Positions 7,248 to 16,224 of a DNA stretch of 64,000 bases are shown piece after piece. This stretch comes from Nannocystis sp. Its GTDB lineage: Bacteria > Myxococcota_A > Polyangia > Nannocystales > Nannocystaceae. The DNA is taken from NCBI GenBank assembly GCA_016712315.1, contig JADJRG010000022.1, forward strand, positions 496,001 through 560,000. Direction: 5' to 3'. The number at the start of each line of letters is the position of its first letter. Within the stretch, counting starts at the first letter, position 1. The notes beneath the pieces are model-generated. The model was not told where the DNA came from, ran no database searches, and saw nothing but the letters and a program-made list of their open reading frames with translations. The position numbers and the translations under genes are program-made.

Positions 7248-8489
7248 CTACTCCGCCTGCACATACGCCGAGAGGGGGAAATTCCCTTGCCCGCCCACGA
7301 ACACCGCGTCGGGTACGTCGATCACCAACGAGTGGCTCCCCGCCGCCACCGCCCCCCACGGGATCACCCTCGTGTCGATCACGTCCCCCGGGCACCAATT
7401 GCTAAAAGACTGCCACTCCTCGTCCGTCCGTGGTTTGGGCCCGTAGATCCCGTTCCCCTGCGTATTGTACTTACGGAACGGCTCACACGACGTCCGGCCG
7501 GGCGTATAGCTCAGCGCCAGCGCCTCATCGACGTACACGAAGTGTTCACGGCGCACATACTCCTCCCCCCCGTCGTTCGCGCCGTGGTTCGACGTGATCA
7601 GCACGATCTGGGCGTTCGGCGAGTCCGCCGGCAGCGTGAAATTGATCGTCTTACGGGTCAGCCCCGGCGCGTCGCTCGCCCCCTCCCCGTAGTTATTAAA
7701 GTCCTCGTTGATCGCCAGCGGCACCAGCGCGCGGAACACCGGCGCCTCCGCCTTCGAGTCGGTATAGAGGAACAGCGACCCCAGCTGCGTATCACTGCGC
7801 CCTGCGCAGCCCGCCACCTCCTTATTCGCCGCATACGGCACCCCGAAGACGCTCAACTCGAACCACAGGTCGAACTCGGCCAGCAGCGCCTGGTCCTTCA
7901 GGATCGGCACCAGATCGCTCGCCGCCCACTCATAAGGGACCGTCATCGGCCAGCGGTTCATATCCATAAAGGGCGTGATAAACCGCGCCACCTCGATCCG
8001 CTGCACCTCCGCGGGCACATACGTCTGCGCGCCCTTAGGCGCCAGCGCCAGGTTCACTGAGCCGATCCTGTCATAGTTGTCACAAAGCGCCCCGATGATC
8101 ACCCCCAGCGTCAGCGTCGTCTGCACCTTCGCCAGCGTCGCCTCGGTCAGGCGGGTCGCCACCAGCGCGTTGTTATGGCGGATCACCCCCGCGGGCAGCG
8201 GCTCATCCACCGTCGCCGCGTAGCCGTCATAAAAGACCACGCCCTCCATCACCGGGATCACCTCTGGCTCGGGCGGAGGCGGCGGCTCCCCGGTGCTCGC
8301 GCTCTCGCTGTCGCTCTCGCTCTCGCTCCCGCTGCTCGCGCTCTCCGACCCTGACGTCGCCCCGCTCGTCTCGGCGCCCGTGCTCGCGCTGGCGCCCTCG
8401 CTCGCGCTCTCGCCCGGAGCGGGGCCGCCGACGCACCCGCTGACGAGGGCCACGATCGCGCAACATCGGGTACCAAGGCGCCGCTTCAT
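7248..8489 (-). CDS. PNGase F-like lipoprotein (peptide-N4-glucosaminyl-asparagine amidase fold)
   Basis: This is a 413-residue protein. The lipoprotein signal ends in VSGC (Cys19), then a Ser/Glu-rich linker runs over about residues 24-78. The rest matches the two-domain PNGase F family, which removes N-glycans from glycoproteins. CDNYDR places Asp140 at the catalytic Asp60 of the flavobacterial enzyme, followed by the EVARFITPF strand. Glu211 in an F.LWFELS strand is the likely equivalent of Glu118, and Glu309/310 in DGGEEYVRREH of Glu206. The C-terminal SNWCPGDVIDTR matches the WCPG.....TR motif. The active-site residues look intact. It is probably a surface enzyme acting on foreign glycoproteins. 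The gene converges with the SDR gene and is followed upstream by another lipoprotein gene. Confidence 0.83.
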   Translation of the reverse strand: MKRRLGTRCCAIVALVSGCVGGPAPGESASEGASASTGAETSGATSGSESASSGSESESDSESASTGEPPPPPEPEVIPVMEGVVFYDGYAATVDEPLPAGVIRHNNALVATRLTEATLAKVQTTLTLGVIIGALCDNYDRIGSVNLALAPKGAQTYVPAEVQRIEVARFITPFMDMNRWPMTVPYEWAASDLVPILKDQALLAEFDLWFELSVFGVPYAANKEVAGCAGRSDTQLGSLFLYTDSKAEAPVFRALVPLAINEDFNNYGEGASDAPGLTRKTINFTLPADSPNAQIVLITSNHGANDGGEEYVRREHFVYVDEALALSYTPGRTSCEPFRKYNTQGNGIYGPKPRTDEEWQSFSNWCPGDVIDTRVIPWGAVAAGSHSLVIDVPDAVFVGGQGNFPLSAYVQAE

Positions 8490-8521
8490 CCCCCGATACT
8501 ACTCCCTCACCGCCCGCGCCT

Positions 8522-9763
8522 CTAGCCCTCGATCTCAAAGCAGTAGAGCCGCAGATCGGTCGAGCACACGCGATTCGGGCACCCCGAGTCCGTCCACGCG
8601 GAGCCCGTCGCCACGAGCGACCCAGTCCGCCCGAGATCTAACATTTTCCAGTCCTGACAGTCCGCGTTGCTCCGGCGAGTCCCCGTCGTGCTCACATTCG
8701 TCCATACCAAATAGAGGTTCTCGCACACCTTCCCAGGTTCGAACGCGATCGCCGCCCCAAACTCATCATTGCTGATCGTCGCGTCGATCTGCCCATCGAG
8801 CAGATCTTGAAGAGAAGAAGCGACGATCGCGTGGTCCCCCGCGCGGATATAGGGCATCGCCGAGGCTGGGAAGCGCAGGATCGGGCTCCCCGTCGAGTCC
8901 GCCAGCCACGCCATATACGTCCCTGGCAGCCCGGCCGCCGCCGCGCGCTCTTGGCAGCGCTGATCCGCGCCGGTCAGGCCCCCCATCATGCCGACGTAGC
9001 GCGTGCTCGTGACGAAGACGAAGCGAGCGTCGCGCACGCACGAAGGTGAGCAGCCGTCCAGCGCCACCACATTCCCGTCGTCACACGCCTCATCTGGCCC
9101 CACCAGGCCGTCACCGCACACGTTCACCTTACAGTTCGCCGTACACGCCGCGTTATCGCCGTTCGCCGGCCCATCATCGCAGGCCTCCCCGATCGAGGGT
9201 GTAACGATCCCATCCCCGCACACCGGCGCCCTGCACAGGCTCGTACACTGGTCGTCGTCCTCGGAGTTGCCATCGTCACACTCTTCGCCGCGCTCCACGC
9301 TGCCGTTCCCGCAGCCCTCGAGCGCGCAGAGCTCGCTGCAGCCGTCGCCCGCGATCGTGTTGCCGTCGTCACAGTTCTCCCACGGCTGCACGATCGTATC
9401 CCCGCAGATCTCGAGCGTACAAGCGGCTGAGCAGCCGTCGAAGTCCGCCGTGTTCTCGTCGTCGCACGCCTCGCCCGGCCCGAGATAGCCGTCCCCGCAG
9501 GCGTTGAGCGTGCACCACGGCGTACACACCCCGCCCTCGAGCCCGCCGCTGTCGCAGAGCTCGCCGCCTTGCACGATCCCGTCGCCGCACACCGCCCCGC
9601 CAGTCATCGCCGTCGTCCCGCTCGTCTCCTCGCCGGAGCCCTGGCTCATCGACGTCGTGCCCTGGCCCGTCGTCGTCGTCCCCGTCGCCTCCATCGGCAC
9701 GTCGACAAAACAAGCGGCGCCCACCAGGGCCCCGAGCATCACCGACCAAGCAGCGCGTCGCAC
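8522..9763 (-). CDS. Lipoprotein with Cys-rich myxobacterial repeats and DUF1554 domain
   Basis: With the GTG start at 9763, the 413-residue protein opens with MRRAAWSVML and a lipobox GAAC (Cys18). A Thr/Ser linker follows, then about six CGDG...GE.CDDGN...C...C repeats (myxobacterial Cys-rich repeat, TIGR02232-like) over residues ~48-245. The C-terminal ~165 residues look like DUF1554: RFVFVTSTRYVG, GADQRC, an AWLADS strand, Cys pairs and a final LYCFE. It is likely a cell-surface protein; the repeats form a disulfide-rich stalk. The frame is open far upstream, but only the chosen start gives a signal peptide. Confidence 0.85.
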   Translation of the reverse strand: MRRAAWSVMLGALVGAACFVDVPMEATGTTTTGQGTTSMSQGSGEETSGTTAMTGGAVCGDGIVQGGELCDSGGLEGGVCTPWCTLNACGDGYLGPGEACDDENTADFDGCSAACTLEICGDTIVQPWENCDDGNTIAGDGCSELCALEGCGNGSVERGEECDDGNSEDDDQCTSLCRAPVCGDGIVTPSIGEACDDGPANGDNAACTANCKVNVCGDGLVGPDEACDDGNVVALDGCSPSCVRDARFVFVTSTRYVGMMGGLTGADQRCQERAAAAGLPGTYMAWLADSTGSPILRFPASAMPYIRAGDHAIVASSLQDLLDGQIDATISNDEFGAAIAFEPGKVCENLYLVWTNVSTTGTRRSNADCQDWKMLDLGRTGSLVATGSAWTDSGCPNRVCSTDLRLYCFEIEG

Positions 9764-9920
9764 CAACTCACGCAAACACAGCGCCCGCCGCTGCGCAAGC
9801 CCCACCGCGCAGAGCGCGCGAATATGCACCGCCTTCACGCCAGCCTGCCCGTGCGTCGCGATCCCCGCGCACGACCAAAAAATCCCAAGATCGAGCCCCC
9901 GATCCGCGCTACCGCGCCGA

Positions 9921-9949
9921 TTGACAGCCACGCGGACCTCTGCGAAGAT
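9921..9949 (+). promoter_or_regulatory. Candidate promoter for a possibly leaderless lipoprotein transcript
   Basis: TTGACA (9921-9926), a 17-bp spacer, then GAAGAT (9944-9949). The ATG of the next gene is at 9956, just where transcription would begin, so the mRNA may be leaderless. No ribosome site is visible in front of the ATG. Confidence 0.5.
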
Positions 9950-9955
9950 CCCCAG

Positions 9956-11377
9956 ATGCCCCAAGCCGAAGGCCGACGTCTCCTCCTCCTGGCGGCGCTG
10001 CTCCCCCACCTCGGCTGCGCCGACGATCTCGCCCACACGAGCCCCTGCGAGGCCAGCCAGCCGGTCCAGATCGCCGAGCTCCCCGCGCACCTCCACAGCG
10101 AGCTCGCCGCGCACCGCGCCGGCGACTATTTCTATATCAACGTCAACAGCGCGGGTGTCTATGGCGGCCAGACCTGGGTCGCCGGCCTCTGCGGCGAGGA
10201 CGCCGCCCTCATCGCCGAAGGCCCCGATTTCGGCTATTTGCGGCCACCTCACCTCGCGCACCGCAGCGCCCCGCCCGCCGACCGGGACCCGGCCCTGCTC
10301 TGCGGCGGCGGCCGCGTCCCCGAGGTCTACCGATTCGACCCCAGCGCGCCACAAACCCCGCCCACGCTGCTGCTGAGCGGCTGGTCCTGCGAGCACGATC
10401 CTACCCGCCCCATACACACCTTCACTGACGACCAACGCAGCGAGCTGTGGCGCGTCCCCAACTTCCCTGATCTCAGCGGCGCCACCCTGCTCGCCGCAGA
10501 GATCCAGACCCACATCGCCCACGACACTACCATCAATTACTACCTCGACCTCGACCAAAATTTACACGCAGTCGACGTCACCAGCGGCGCCGACACGATC
10601 CTCGCCGCCGGGGTCCTGCGCGCCCGTGGCGGCCCCACCGGCCCCAGCTCGGCCGGTCCCACCCGCCTGCTCGTGCTCACGGACAGCCCCCCCGCCGTCC
10701 ATCTCTACCGCGGCGACACCCACGAGCTCCTCAAGATCGCCGACCCCCAACCCACGGATCACCCAGAGCCGCCCCAAAACCACTGGGCGTGGGATTTTGA
10801 CGCTAGCCGCGCTCACATCTACCATTTCCCCTACAGCGACGAAGGAGCCCGCGCGTTCGACCTCGACGGCGCCCCCCTGCCCTTCCCCGCCCAGATCCGC
10901 CTCGAGACCGGACACCTGCGCACCGGCGTCGTCGGCAGCATCCCCGCCCCTGACGGCCGCGCGTGGGTATACGCGATCCCGGGCCAAACCGAGCCGACCC
11001 TGCTCTCGATCCCCTGGGATCCCGCGGTCTGGATCCACTCCTACGGCCCTGAGTCTGTCGATTACCAGCTCGCCGGACGCACCTACCGCGCCCCGCTCAG
11101 CGGCGCCCCTGCCGTCGAGATCCCCGCCTCGAGCTTGCATTACAGCGAGCGCGACCTCATCGCCGTCCACGACGAACACCTCGTCCACGTCGACGCGGGC
11201 ACGGGCGCGATCACCCCCCTCCAGAGCCACGTCAGCGCCTACGTCCCCGCGATCCGCGACCCGCTCCCAGCCGCTCTTGTCCTCCCCGTCGCCGGCGTCT
11301 TTTACACCGACACGAGCGCCGCGGACCGCACCCGTCTCATGTTTATGCCCGCGGCGCTCCTCCCCAACACCCCCTAA
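9956..11377 (+). CDS. Lipoprotein, probable beta-propeller-like, unknown function
   Basis: This is a 473-residue protein. The signal ends at LPHLGC (lipobox, Cys21). The mature part is rich in short beta-strand segments with recurrent patterns such as YLDLDQNLHAVDVTSG, HIYHFPYSDEGARAFDLDG, GRAWVYAIPG and DLIAVHDEHLVHVDAGTG. Their spacing fits propeller blades. Four or more Cys occur in the first third. I recognise no catalytic motif. The ATG at 9956 has no ribosome site but lies 7 bp after a candidate promoter. It is divergent from the Cys-rich-repeat lipoprotein across a 192-bp gap. Confidence 0.7.
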   Translation: MPQAEGRRLLLLAALLPHLGCADDLAHTSPCEASQPVQIAELPAHLHSELAAHRAGDYFYINVNSAGVYGGQTWVAGLCGEDAALIAEGPDFGYLRPPHLAHRSAPPADRDPALLCGGGRVPEVYRFDPSAPQTPPTLLLSGWSCEHDPTRPIHTFTDDQRSELWRVPNFPDLSGATLLAAEIQTHIAHDTTINYYLDLDQNLHAVDVTSGADTILAAGVLRARGGPTGPSSAGPTRLLVLTDSPPAVHLYRGDTHELLKIADPQPTDHPEPPQNHWAWDFDASRAHIYHFPYSDEGARAFDLDGAPLPFPAQIRLETGHLRTGVVGSIPAPDGRAWVYAIPGQTEPTLLSIPWDPAVWIHSYGPESVDYQLAGRTYRAPLSGAPAVEIPASSLHYSERDLIAVHDEHLVHVDAGTGAITPLQSHVSAYVPAIRDPLPAALVLPVAGVFYTDTSAADRTRLMFMPAALLPNTP

Positions 11378-11406
11378 TCGGCCCCTCCCACACCGCCGCC
11401 CCACCG

Positions 11407-12084
11407 CTACACCAGCAGCTTATCCCGGACCTCCGCCACCAGCGCGTCGCGGCTCTTCGGCTCGGCCACGGCCAGCGGCTCGGGCACCACCCGGCCGCGG
11501 ATCACCCCCGGCCGCGCCCCCACCGCCGCCAACCACCGCTGAAGGTTCGGCAGCCCGTCCAGCTCGACCCCGGACCACTGGTAGCTCGCCACCCACGGCC
11601 ACGTCGCCATATCCGCGATCGAATACTCCCCCGCGATGAATTCCTCGCGTCCGAGCTGCCCCTCGAGCACCTCGAAGAGCCTGCGCACCTCACGTTGGTA
11701 GCGCCCGATCGCGAACGGGATCTTCTCCGGGGCGTAGCGATAGAACACGTTCGCTTGCCCCATCATCGGCCCGATCCCGCCCATTTGGAACATCAACCAC
11801 TGGATCACCTGCCAGCGCGCCGGGCCGCTCGCCGGCAAGAACGTTCCTGTCTTCTCGGCCAGGTACATCAAGATCGCCCCCGACTCGAAGATCGCCAGAT
11901 CACCCGCCGCGTGGTCCACGATCGCCGGGATCCGCCCGTTCGGGTTGATCGCCAAGAATTCTGGGGTCTTCTGCTCCCCCTTGCTCAGCGACAGCGCTCG
12001 CAGCGTATAGGGGAGCCCCATCTCCTCGAGCGCGATCGAGACCTTATGGCCGTTCGGGGTGGCTGCCGTGTACAAGTCGATCAT
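11407..12084 (-). CDS. Glutathione S-transferase, YfcG/Nu-class-like
   Basis: This 225-residue protein is close to E. coli YfcG in layout. An N-terminal thioredoxin-fold domain has MIDLYTAATPNGHK (the Thr and Asn that contact glutathione), INPNGRIPAIVDH (cis-Pro) and FESGAILMYLAEKTG. An all-helical domain follows with GGIGPMMGQ, PFAIGRYQREV and YSIADMATWPWV. Nu-class enzymes reduce disulfides and organic peroxides with glutathione. I start at ATG 12084, where the protein matches the YfcG start; a GTG two codons upstream (12090) is also possible. It is probably a monocistronic cytoplasmic enzyme. Confidence 0.9.
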   Translation of the reverse strand: MIDLYTAATPNGHKVSIALEEMGLPYTLRALSLSKGEQKTPEFLAINPNGRIPAIVDHAAGDLAIFESGAILMYLAEKTGTFLPASGPARWQVIQWLMFQMGGIGPMMGQANVFYRYAPEKIPFAIGRYQREVRRLFEVLEGQLGREEFIAGEYSIADMATWPWVASYQWSGVELDGLPNLQRWLAAVGARPGVIRGRVVPEPLAVAEPKSRDALVAEVRDKLLV

Positions 12085-12122
12085 GCCCACACTCTACACC
12101 GCCGCCCCCCACAACCAACGGG

Positions 12123-14048
12123 TCAACGCCGCGGCTGGATCATCTGGAAGTAGCGCTTGATCTGCCGGCGCTGCGCCTGCGGCACCGTCTCGCGGTCCAA
12201 CGCGCTCTGGGCGAACGCCTTGTAGTCCGCAAAGACATCGCGATACGAGGCGCTCGCGAACCCCTCTTGGCTCGCCGTCGCGATCACCTCCGCGCGCGAA
12301 GCGCCGCGCCCTGGTGTTGGATCCACCCGCACGTCCCGCGGTCGGGTCTTCAGCCCGCGCGCCTCACCCAGCGGCTCCTGCGCCCCTTCGCCCATACCGC
12401 CGCCGACCCCTGCCACCAACGACGCGCCCTCGCCCTGCCCTCGCCCATCTTGTCCCTCACCCTCACCCTCGCCCTCGCCCTCGCCCTGTCCCTCGTCCCC
12501 ATCCCCCTCCATCACCGCGTCGGGCGGCCCCTCGCCGACCTTGCCCTCGACCAGCAGCGTCGGCCCCTTCTTCTTGCTCTTATTTTTATCCTGCCCGCGC
12601 TGCCCCTTCGCCGCCTCGCCGAAGCGCCGCATCTGCTCCTCCCGCGTCTCCTTGCCCTCGCCTTTTTGCCCGCTGCGCCGCAAGAAGCTCTTCGCCTCCT
12701 CGATCCCATCGCGCGCCTGCTCCATCCGACGCTGCCGCTGCGCCCCCGCCGAAGCCTCCGCCGCCCCGCGAGAGAGCCGCTCCAGCGCCCGCTGCTGCTG
12801 CTCACGCTGGGCCGCCCCGCCCTGCCCGCGCCCCCTCGCCTCCCCCGCGTCGCGGCGGAGCTGCTCGAGCGAGCGCTGCGCCGCCTTCTCGCGCTCGTGC
12901 TCGCGGCGCAGCGCCTCCACCTTCTCCTGCTGCTTCTTCAGCCGCCGCTCTTGCTCCTCCCCCTCCTCGCCCGCCGCCTTCGGCTCCTTCTCTTGCTTCT
13001 TCAGCCGCCGCTCCGCCTCCGCCAGCTCCGCCGCCGTCTCACGCTGCTCCGAAGCCGCCCGCCCTAGCCCCTGCTCCGCCGCCTTGAGCGCCCGGTCGAG
13101 CGCCTCGCGCGCCTCGGCTTCAGCGTTCGCCGCCTCCCCCGCCGACTCCAGCGCCGCCGCGGCCTCCTCTCCTTCGCCCTGCGCCAAATGTTCACCGGCG
13201 GGCGCCGTGAGCGCCTCCGACTGGAGCGCCTCCGCCAGCGCCCGCACACCCTCCGCCAAGATCCCCGGGTCCTCCTCAGTATTCGCCTCGAGCGCGATCT
13301 CAGCCGCCGCCAGCTCCCCCTCCAGCGCGCTCAACTGGGCGAAGGCCGCCTCCCGATCGATCTCCCCGCGCCCGTACGCCTCCAGCACCTCCAGCATCGC
13401 CGCCGCCAGCCGCCCCGCCGCGTCATCCTGCCCCCGCAGGCCGATCAGCTCTTGCCGCAGCGGCTCCAGCAGCGCCCGCTCGCCGCGCGTCTGCGGCGCC
13501 GTCGTCGTCGCCGCCGCCGCAGCCACTACCACTGCCGGCGCCTCCTCCTCGATCGCCGGCGCCGTCGCCCGCGGCACCAGCAGCGCCAGCCCCAGCAGCC
13601 CCGCCGCCGCGACTTCGTGCCAACCCAGCCCTGGCGGGCGGATCCGCACGGCCGGCCGCGGGTCGAGTCCACCAGCGATCGTCTCCGCCTCCGCCGTCAG
13701 CAGCTCGATGATCGCCGCCGTCCGCGGATCCGCCGGAGCCGGCGCGGCCCCCAGCTCGAGCGCGTTCCCGAGCCGATCGTCCAGCCCAAAGTGCTGATCC
13801 AAGCGACGCGCCGCCGCCCGACGCGAGCGCGGCCGCAGCCCCGCGATCCCCAGCGTCACCAGCCCTGGCAGCCCCGCCGCCCACATCAGCGCCGCAGGCG
13901 CCGCCAACTGACGAATCGCTACAACCACCAGCGCCGCGATCATCAGCCCCAGCGGCAACCCCACCCGGGTCAACAGCCGCGCCGCCTCGGCCGCCCGCTC
14001 GCGGCGGATCACCGCGCCGATCCGCCCCTCGAGCGCCGATCGCCTCAA
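12123..14048 (-). CDS. Membrane-anchored Ala/Glu-rich coiled-coil protein (DUF4175-like)
   Basis: This 641-residue protein has two close membrane helices (residues ~30-70), a third hydrophobic segment near 145-165, then a long helical region. That region is full of Ala, Glu, Arg and Lys and should form coiled coils; it also contains Gln-rich and Gly/Glu repeats. The C-terminal segment SYRDVFADYKAFAQSAL... and the overall plan recall DUF4175-like proteins seen beside MoxR/BatA operons. The start is a TTG at 14048, overlapping the upstream stop (TTGA) and preceded by AAGGAG five bases away, so translation is coupled to the HExxH lipoprotein. The open frame runs 19 codons further upstream, but without such a site. 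Confidence 0.65.
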   Translation of the reverse strand: MRRSALEGRIGAVIRRERAAEAARLLTRVGLPLGLMIAALVVVAIRQLAAPAALMWAAGLPGLVTLGIAGLRPRSRRAAARRLDQHFGLDDRLGNALELGAAPAPADPRTAAIIELLTAEAETIAGGLDPRPAVRIRPPGLGWHEVAAAGLLGLALLVPRATAPAIEEEAPAVVVAAAAATTTAPQTRGERALLEPLRQELIGLRGQDDAAGRLAAAMLEVLEAYGRGEIDREAAFAQLSALEGELAAAEIALEANTEEDPGILAEGVRALAEALQSEALTAPAGEHLAQGEGEEAAAALESAGEAANAEAEAREALDRALKAAEQGLGRAASEQRETAAELAEAERRLKKQEKEPKAAGEEGEEQERRLKKQQEKVEALRREHEREKAAQRSLEQLRRDAGEARGRGQGGAAQREQQQRALERLSRGAAEASAGAQRQRRMEQARDGIEEAKSFLRRSGQKGEGKETREEQMRRFGEAAKGQRGQDKNKSKKKGPTLLVEGKVGEGPPDAVMEGDGDEGQGEGEGEGEGEGQDGRGQGEGASLVAGVGGGMGEGAQEPLGEARGLKTRPRDVRVDPTPGRGASRAEVIATASQEGFASASYRDVFADYKAFAQSALDRETVPQAQRRQIKRYFQMIQPRR

Positions 14049-15391
14049 CCCCGCTCCTTCGTCGGCGAGCCGCTCCCCGCCTCGTCCACCGCGAACGCCG
14101 ACCAAGCCGCCCCCGCGATCGTCCGCCTCGTCGCCTCATCGGGCGCCTGCGTCGCGAAGATCACCCGGTCACCTCGCCGCTCGATCACCCCCCGGGGGCC
14201 CGTCTGTTTGGCCATATAACGGCCAAAGCTCGCCTCGAACTCCGCCGCGTCGCCCGCCGAGTCCCACACCGTCAAGCCCACCGTGATCGGCAGCCGCCCC
14301 AGCGCGTCATCGCCGGCGCGCTCGAGCACCACGTAGCGATCCCCGCCCCAGCCCGCCGCCCCGCGCCGCGCCACCTTGGACTTCTCCACCTCGGCCAGCA
14401 TCGCCAGCAAGCTCGCCTCCCCTAGATCATCCTCCCAGACCACCTGATAGCCCGGCAAGCGCGCCAGCAGCGGCCCCGCGTCCACCCGCACCGACCGCGC
14501 TGGCTCGCGCGCCAGCAGCTTCTCGGGGTGCAGCATCTGCTCGCTCGTCGTCGGCAGATCGCGATAGAGCGCGTCAACGGCCGCCCAACCCTGCTCACGC
14601 GCGATCTTCACCACCGTCGCCGCCCCGTCCGTGTACGGCATCTGCAGCATGCGCGTCAGGATCGGCTGCGGCATCACGCCCGCCAGGTCGAGCGTCTGAT
14701 CGCCCATCGCCGCCAGCACCTCATCACCGATCGCCGCGAGCCCGCCCGGCCCGCTCACCCACGCCAGATACGCCGCCTGCGCGTCGCCCTCGATCAAGAA
14801 CGTCCGGGCCGTCTCCGCGTCGCTCTGCCCGTCCATCGGCGTCTGGTACTTCAGCAGCCCGAAGCTCATGTCCTGCAGGCCATGCGCGATCTCGTGGCCG
14901 ACCACCATACTCAGCATCCCGTCGGTCACGTGCGACCCGATCATCAACGACCCGCTCTTTGGGTCATAGATCCCCATCACCGCCTCTTCTAGCAGGTCTA
15001 GCAGCACCTTCTCCGCGTCGCTCCCTCGCGGCAGCACCCCCAGGCTCGCCTCGATCCGCCCGATCAAGCGCAGCCGCGCCGGCGTGTTGTGCTCATACAT
15101 CGCCGCCCGCGCGAAGTCGCGGATCGCCCCGCGGTCCATCACCCGGATCGACACCTCGCCGATGATCGGCAGCGAGCGCGCCGCCGCCACCTCGGCCATG
15201 ATCCGCAGCGCCGTCGCCTCAGCCCGCGCCTGCTGCCCCGCCGGCGCCGCAGCCTCAGCCCCAGCGCCAGCGCTCGCCTCCTCCTTCACCGGCGCCGCGC
15301 TCACCGGCGCCTGCGCCTGCTCCGGGCCGCTCGGGGCTGGGTGAGCGCAAGCGAGCAAGGCACAGAACGCGGTCAGCAGGCGGTTCGACAC
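14045..15391 (-). CDS. Predicted zinc metalloprotease lipoprotein (HExxH...E)
   Basis: This 448-residue protein has a lipoprotein signal with lipobox LLAC (Cys15) and an Ala/Pro-rich linker. The motif VVGHEIAHGLQD (His166, Glu167, His170) is followed 31 residues later by FLIEGDAQAA, whose Glu201 is a likely third zinc ligand, the gluzincin arrangement. The upstream segment GIYDPKSGSLMIGS is common in such orphan metallopeptidases. The C-terminal half has several beta-strands and no second known domain. It is likely periplasmic or surface-anchored. Its last bases overlap the start of the coiled-coil membrane protein, suggesting a functional pair. Confidence 0.78.
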   Translation of the reverse strand: MSNRLLTAFCALLACAHPAPSGPEQAQAPVSAAPVKEEASAGAGAEAAAPAGQQARAEATALRIMAEVAAARSLPIIGEVSIRVMDRGAIRDFARAAMYEHNTPARLRLIGRIEASLGVLPRGSDAEKVLLDLLEEAVMGIYDPKSGSLMIGSHVTDGMLSMVVGHEIAHGLQDMSFGLLKYQTPMDGQSDAETARTFLIEGDAQAAYLAWVSGPGGLAAIGDEVLAAMGDQTLDLAGVMPQPILTRMLQMPYTDGAATVVKIAREQGWAAVDALYRDLPTTSEQMLHPEKLLAREPARSVRVDAGPLLARLPGYQVVWEDDLGEASLLAMLAEVEKSKVARRGAAGWGGDRYVVLERAGDDALGRLPITVGLTVWDSAGDAAEFEASFGRYMAKQTGPRGVIERRGDRVIFATQAPDEATRRTIAGAAWSAFAVDEAGSGSPTKERG

Positions 15392-15456
15392 GGCCCGCTA
15401 GTGTAGCCGCAAAACATCGCCTCGCTCACCCGCGCCCGCCGCGCTCTGGCGCCGCC

Positions 15457-16215
15457 TCAGGCCCCCTGCAAGTGCGCCGCGAAGAACGCGTCCACCCGCG
15501 CCCACGCCGCCTCCGCCGCTGACGGCACATAGCCCACGTTCATGCCAGCCAGCCGCGAGAGCCCGTTCACCACCGCCGAGTGCGCGCCAGGCGGGAACGC
15601 GAACGCGTGCCCCGCCTCCTCGTACGTCACCACGTCGTGCTCCACCCCCAGCGCCGTCAGCGACGCCTCCAGCCGCGCCCCGCGCCCGCGAAACGGCCGG
15701 TCCTTCGCCCCGAAGCTCGCCACCACCGGGCAGCTCCCGCGCAGCGCGTCGAGCTCCTTCGGCACCTCCCCGTACCACACCGCCGCCGCCTTGAACGGGC
15801 ACCGCGCCGCCAGCAGCACCGCGAAGCCTCCGCCCATACAGAAGCCCATCACCCCCGTCGCCTCAGGGTCCACTCCGTCCTGTCCCACAAGCCAGCTCCG
15901 AGCCGCCTCCAGATCCCCGAACGCGTCCCCCTGCCCGCGGGCCATCGCCGCCATCGTCCGCGCCACGCACAGCGGCTTGAGACCTGACCGATGGTACAGA
16001 TCCGGGACCACCACCGCGAAGCCCCGCCCCGCCATCCGCAGCGCCACCGCCCGGATCTCCGCGGTGAGCCCGAAGATCTCGTGGATCAGCAGCAGCGCCG
16101 GCCGCCGCCCCGCGCCCCCAGGATCGACAAAGAAGCCCGGCATCGACCGACCGTCGGCCGTCGGGATCACCACATCCACCTCCACGCGCGCTGCCTGGCC
16201 GACGGGACGATTCAT
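15457..16215 (-). CDS. Dienelactone hydrolase family protein
   Basis: This 252-residue alpha/beta hydrolase has the Cys nucleophile of the DLH family in GFCMGGGF. The acid (AKDRPFRG) and His (EEAGHAFAFP) follow in the expected order. The N-terminal part has PALLLIHEIFGL and VVVPDLYHR, both typical of carboxymethylenebutenolidase-like enzymes. Such enzymes open lactone rings or hydrolyse related esters; the substrate here is unknown. It is probably cytoplasmic, as no signal peptide is visible. The ArsB-like gene begins only 9 bp from its start, transcribed in the same direction. Confidence 0.88.
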   Translation of the reverse strand: MNRPVGQAARVEVDVVIPTADGRSMPGFFVDPGGAGRRPALLLIHEIFGLTAEIRAVALRMAGRGFAVVVPDLYHRSGLKPLCVARTMAAMARGQGDAFGDLEAARSWLVGQDGVDPEATGVMGFCMGGGFAVLLAARCPFKAAAVWYGEVPKELDALRGSCPVVASFGAKDRPFRGRGARLEASLTALGVEHDVVTYEEAGHAFAFPPGAHSAVVNGLSRLAGMNVGYVPSAAEAAWARVDAFFAAHLQGA

Positions 16216-16224
16216 CGCCGCACT

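Noticed and set aside
9764..10558. N-terminal extension of the 8522-9763 protein
   Set aside because: The frame stays open but overlaps the divergent lipoprotein gene and its promoter; the signal peptide appears only with the GTG at 9763.
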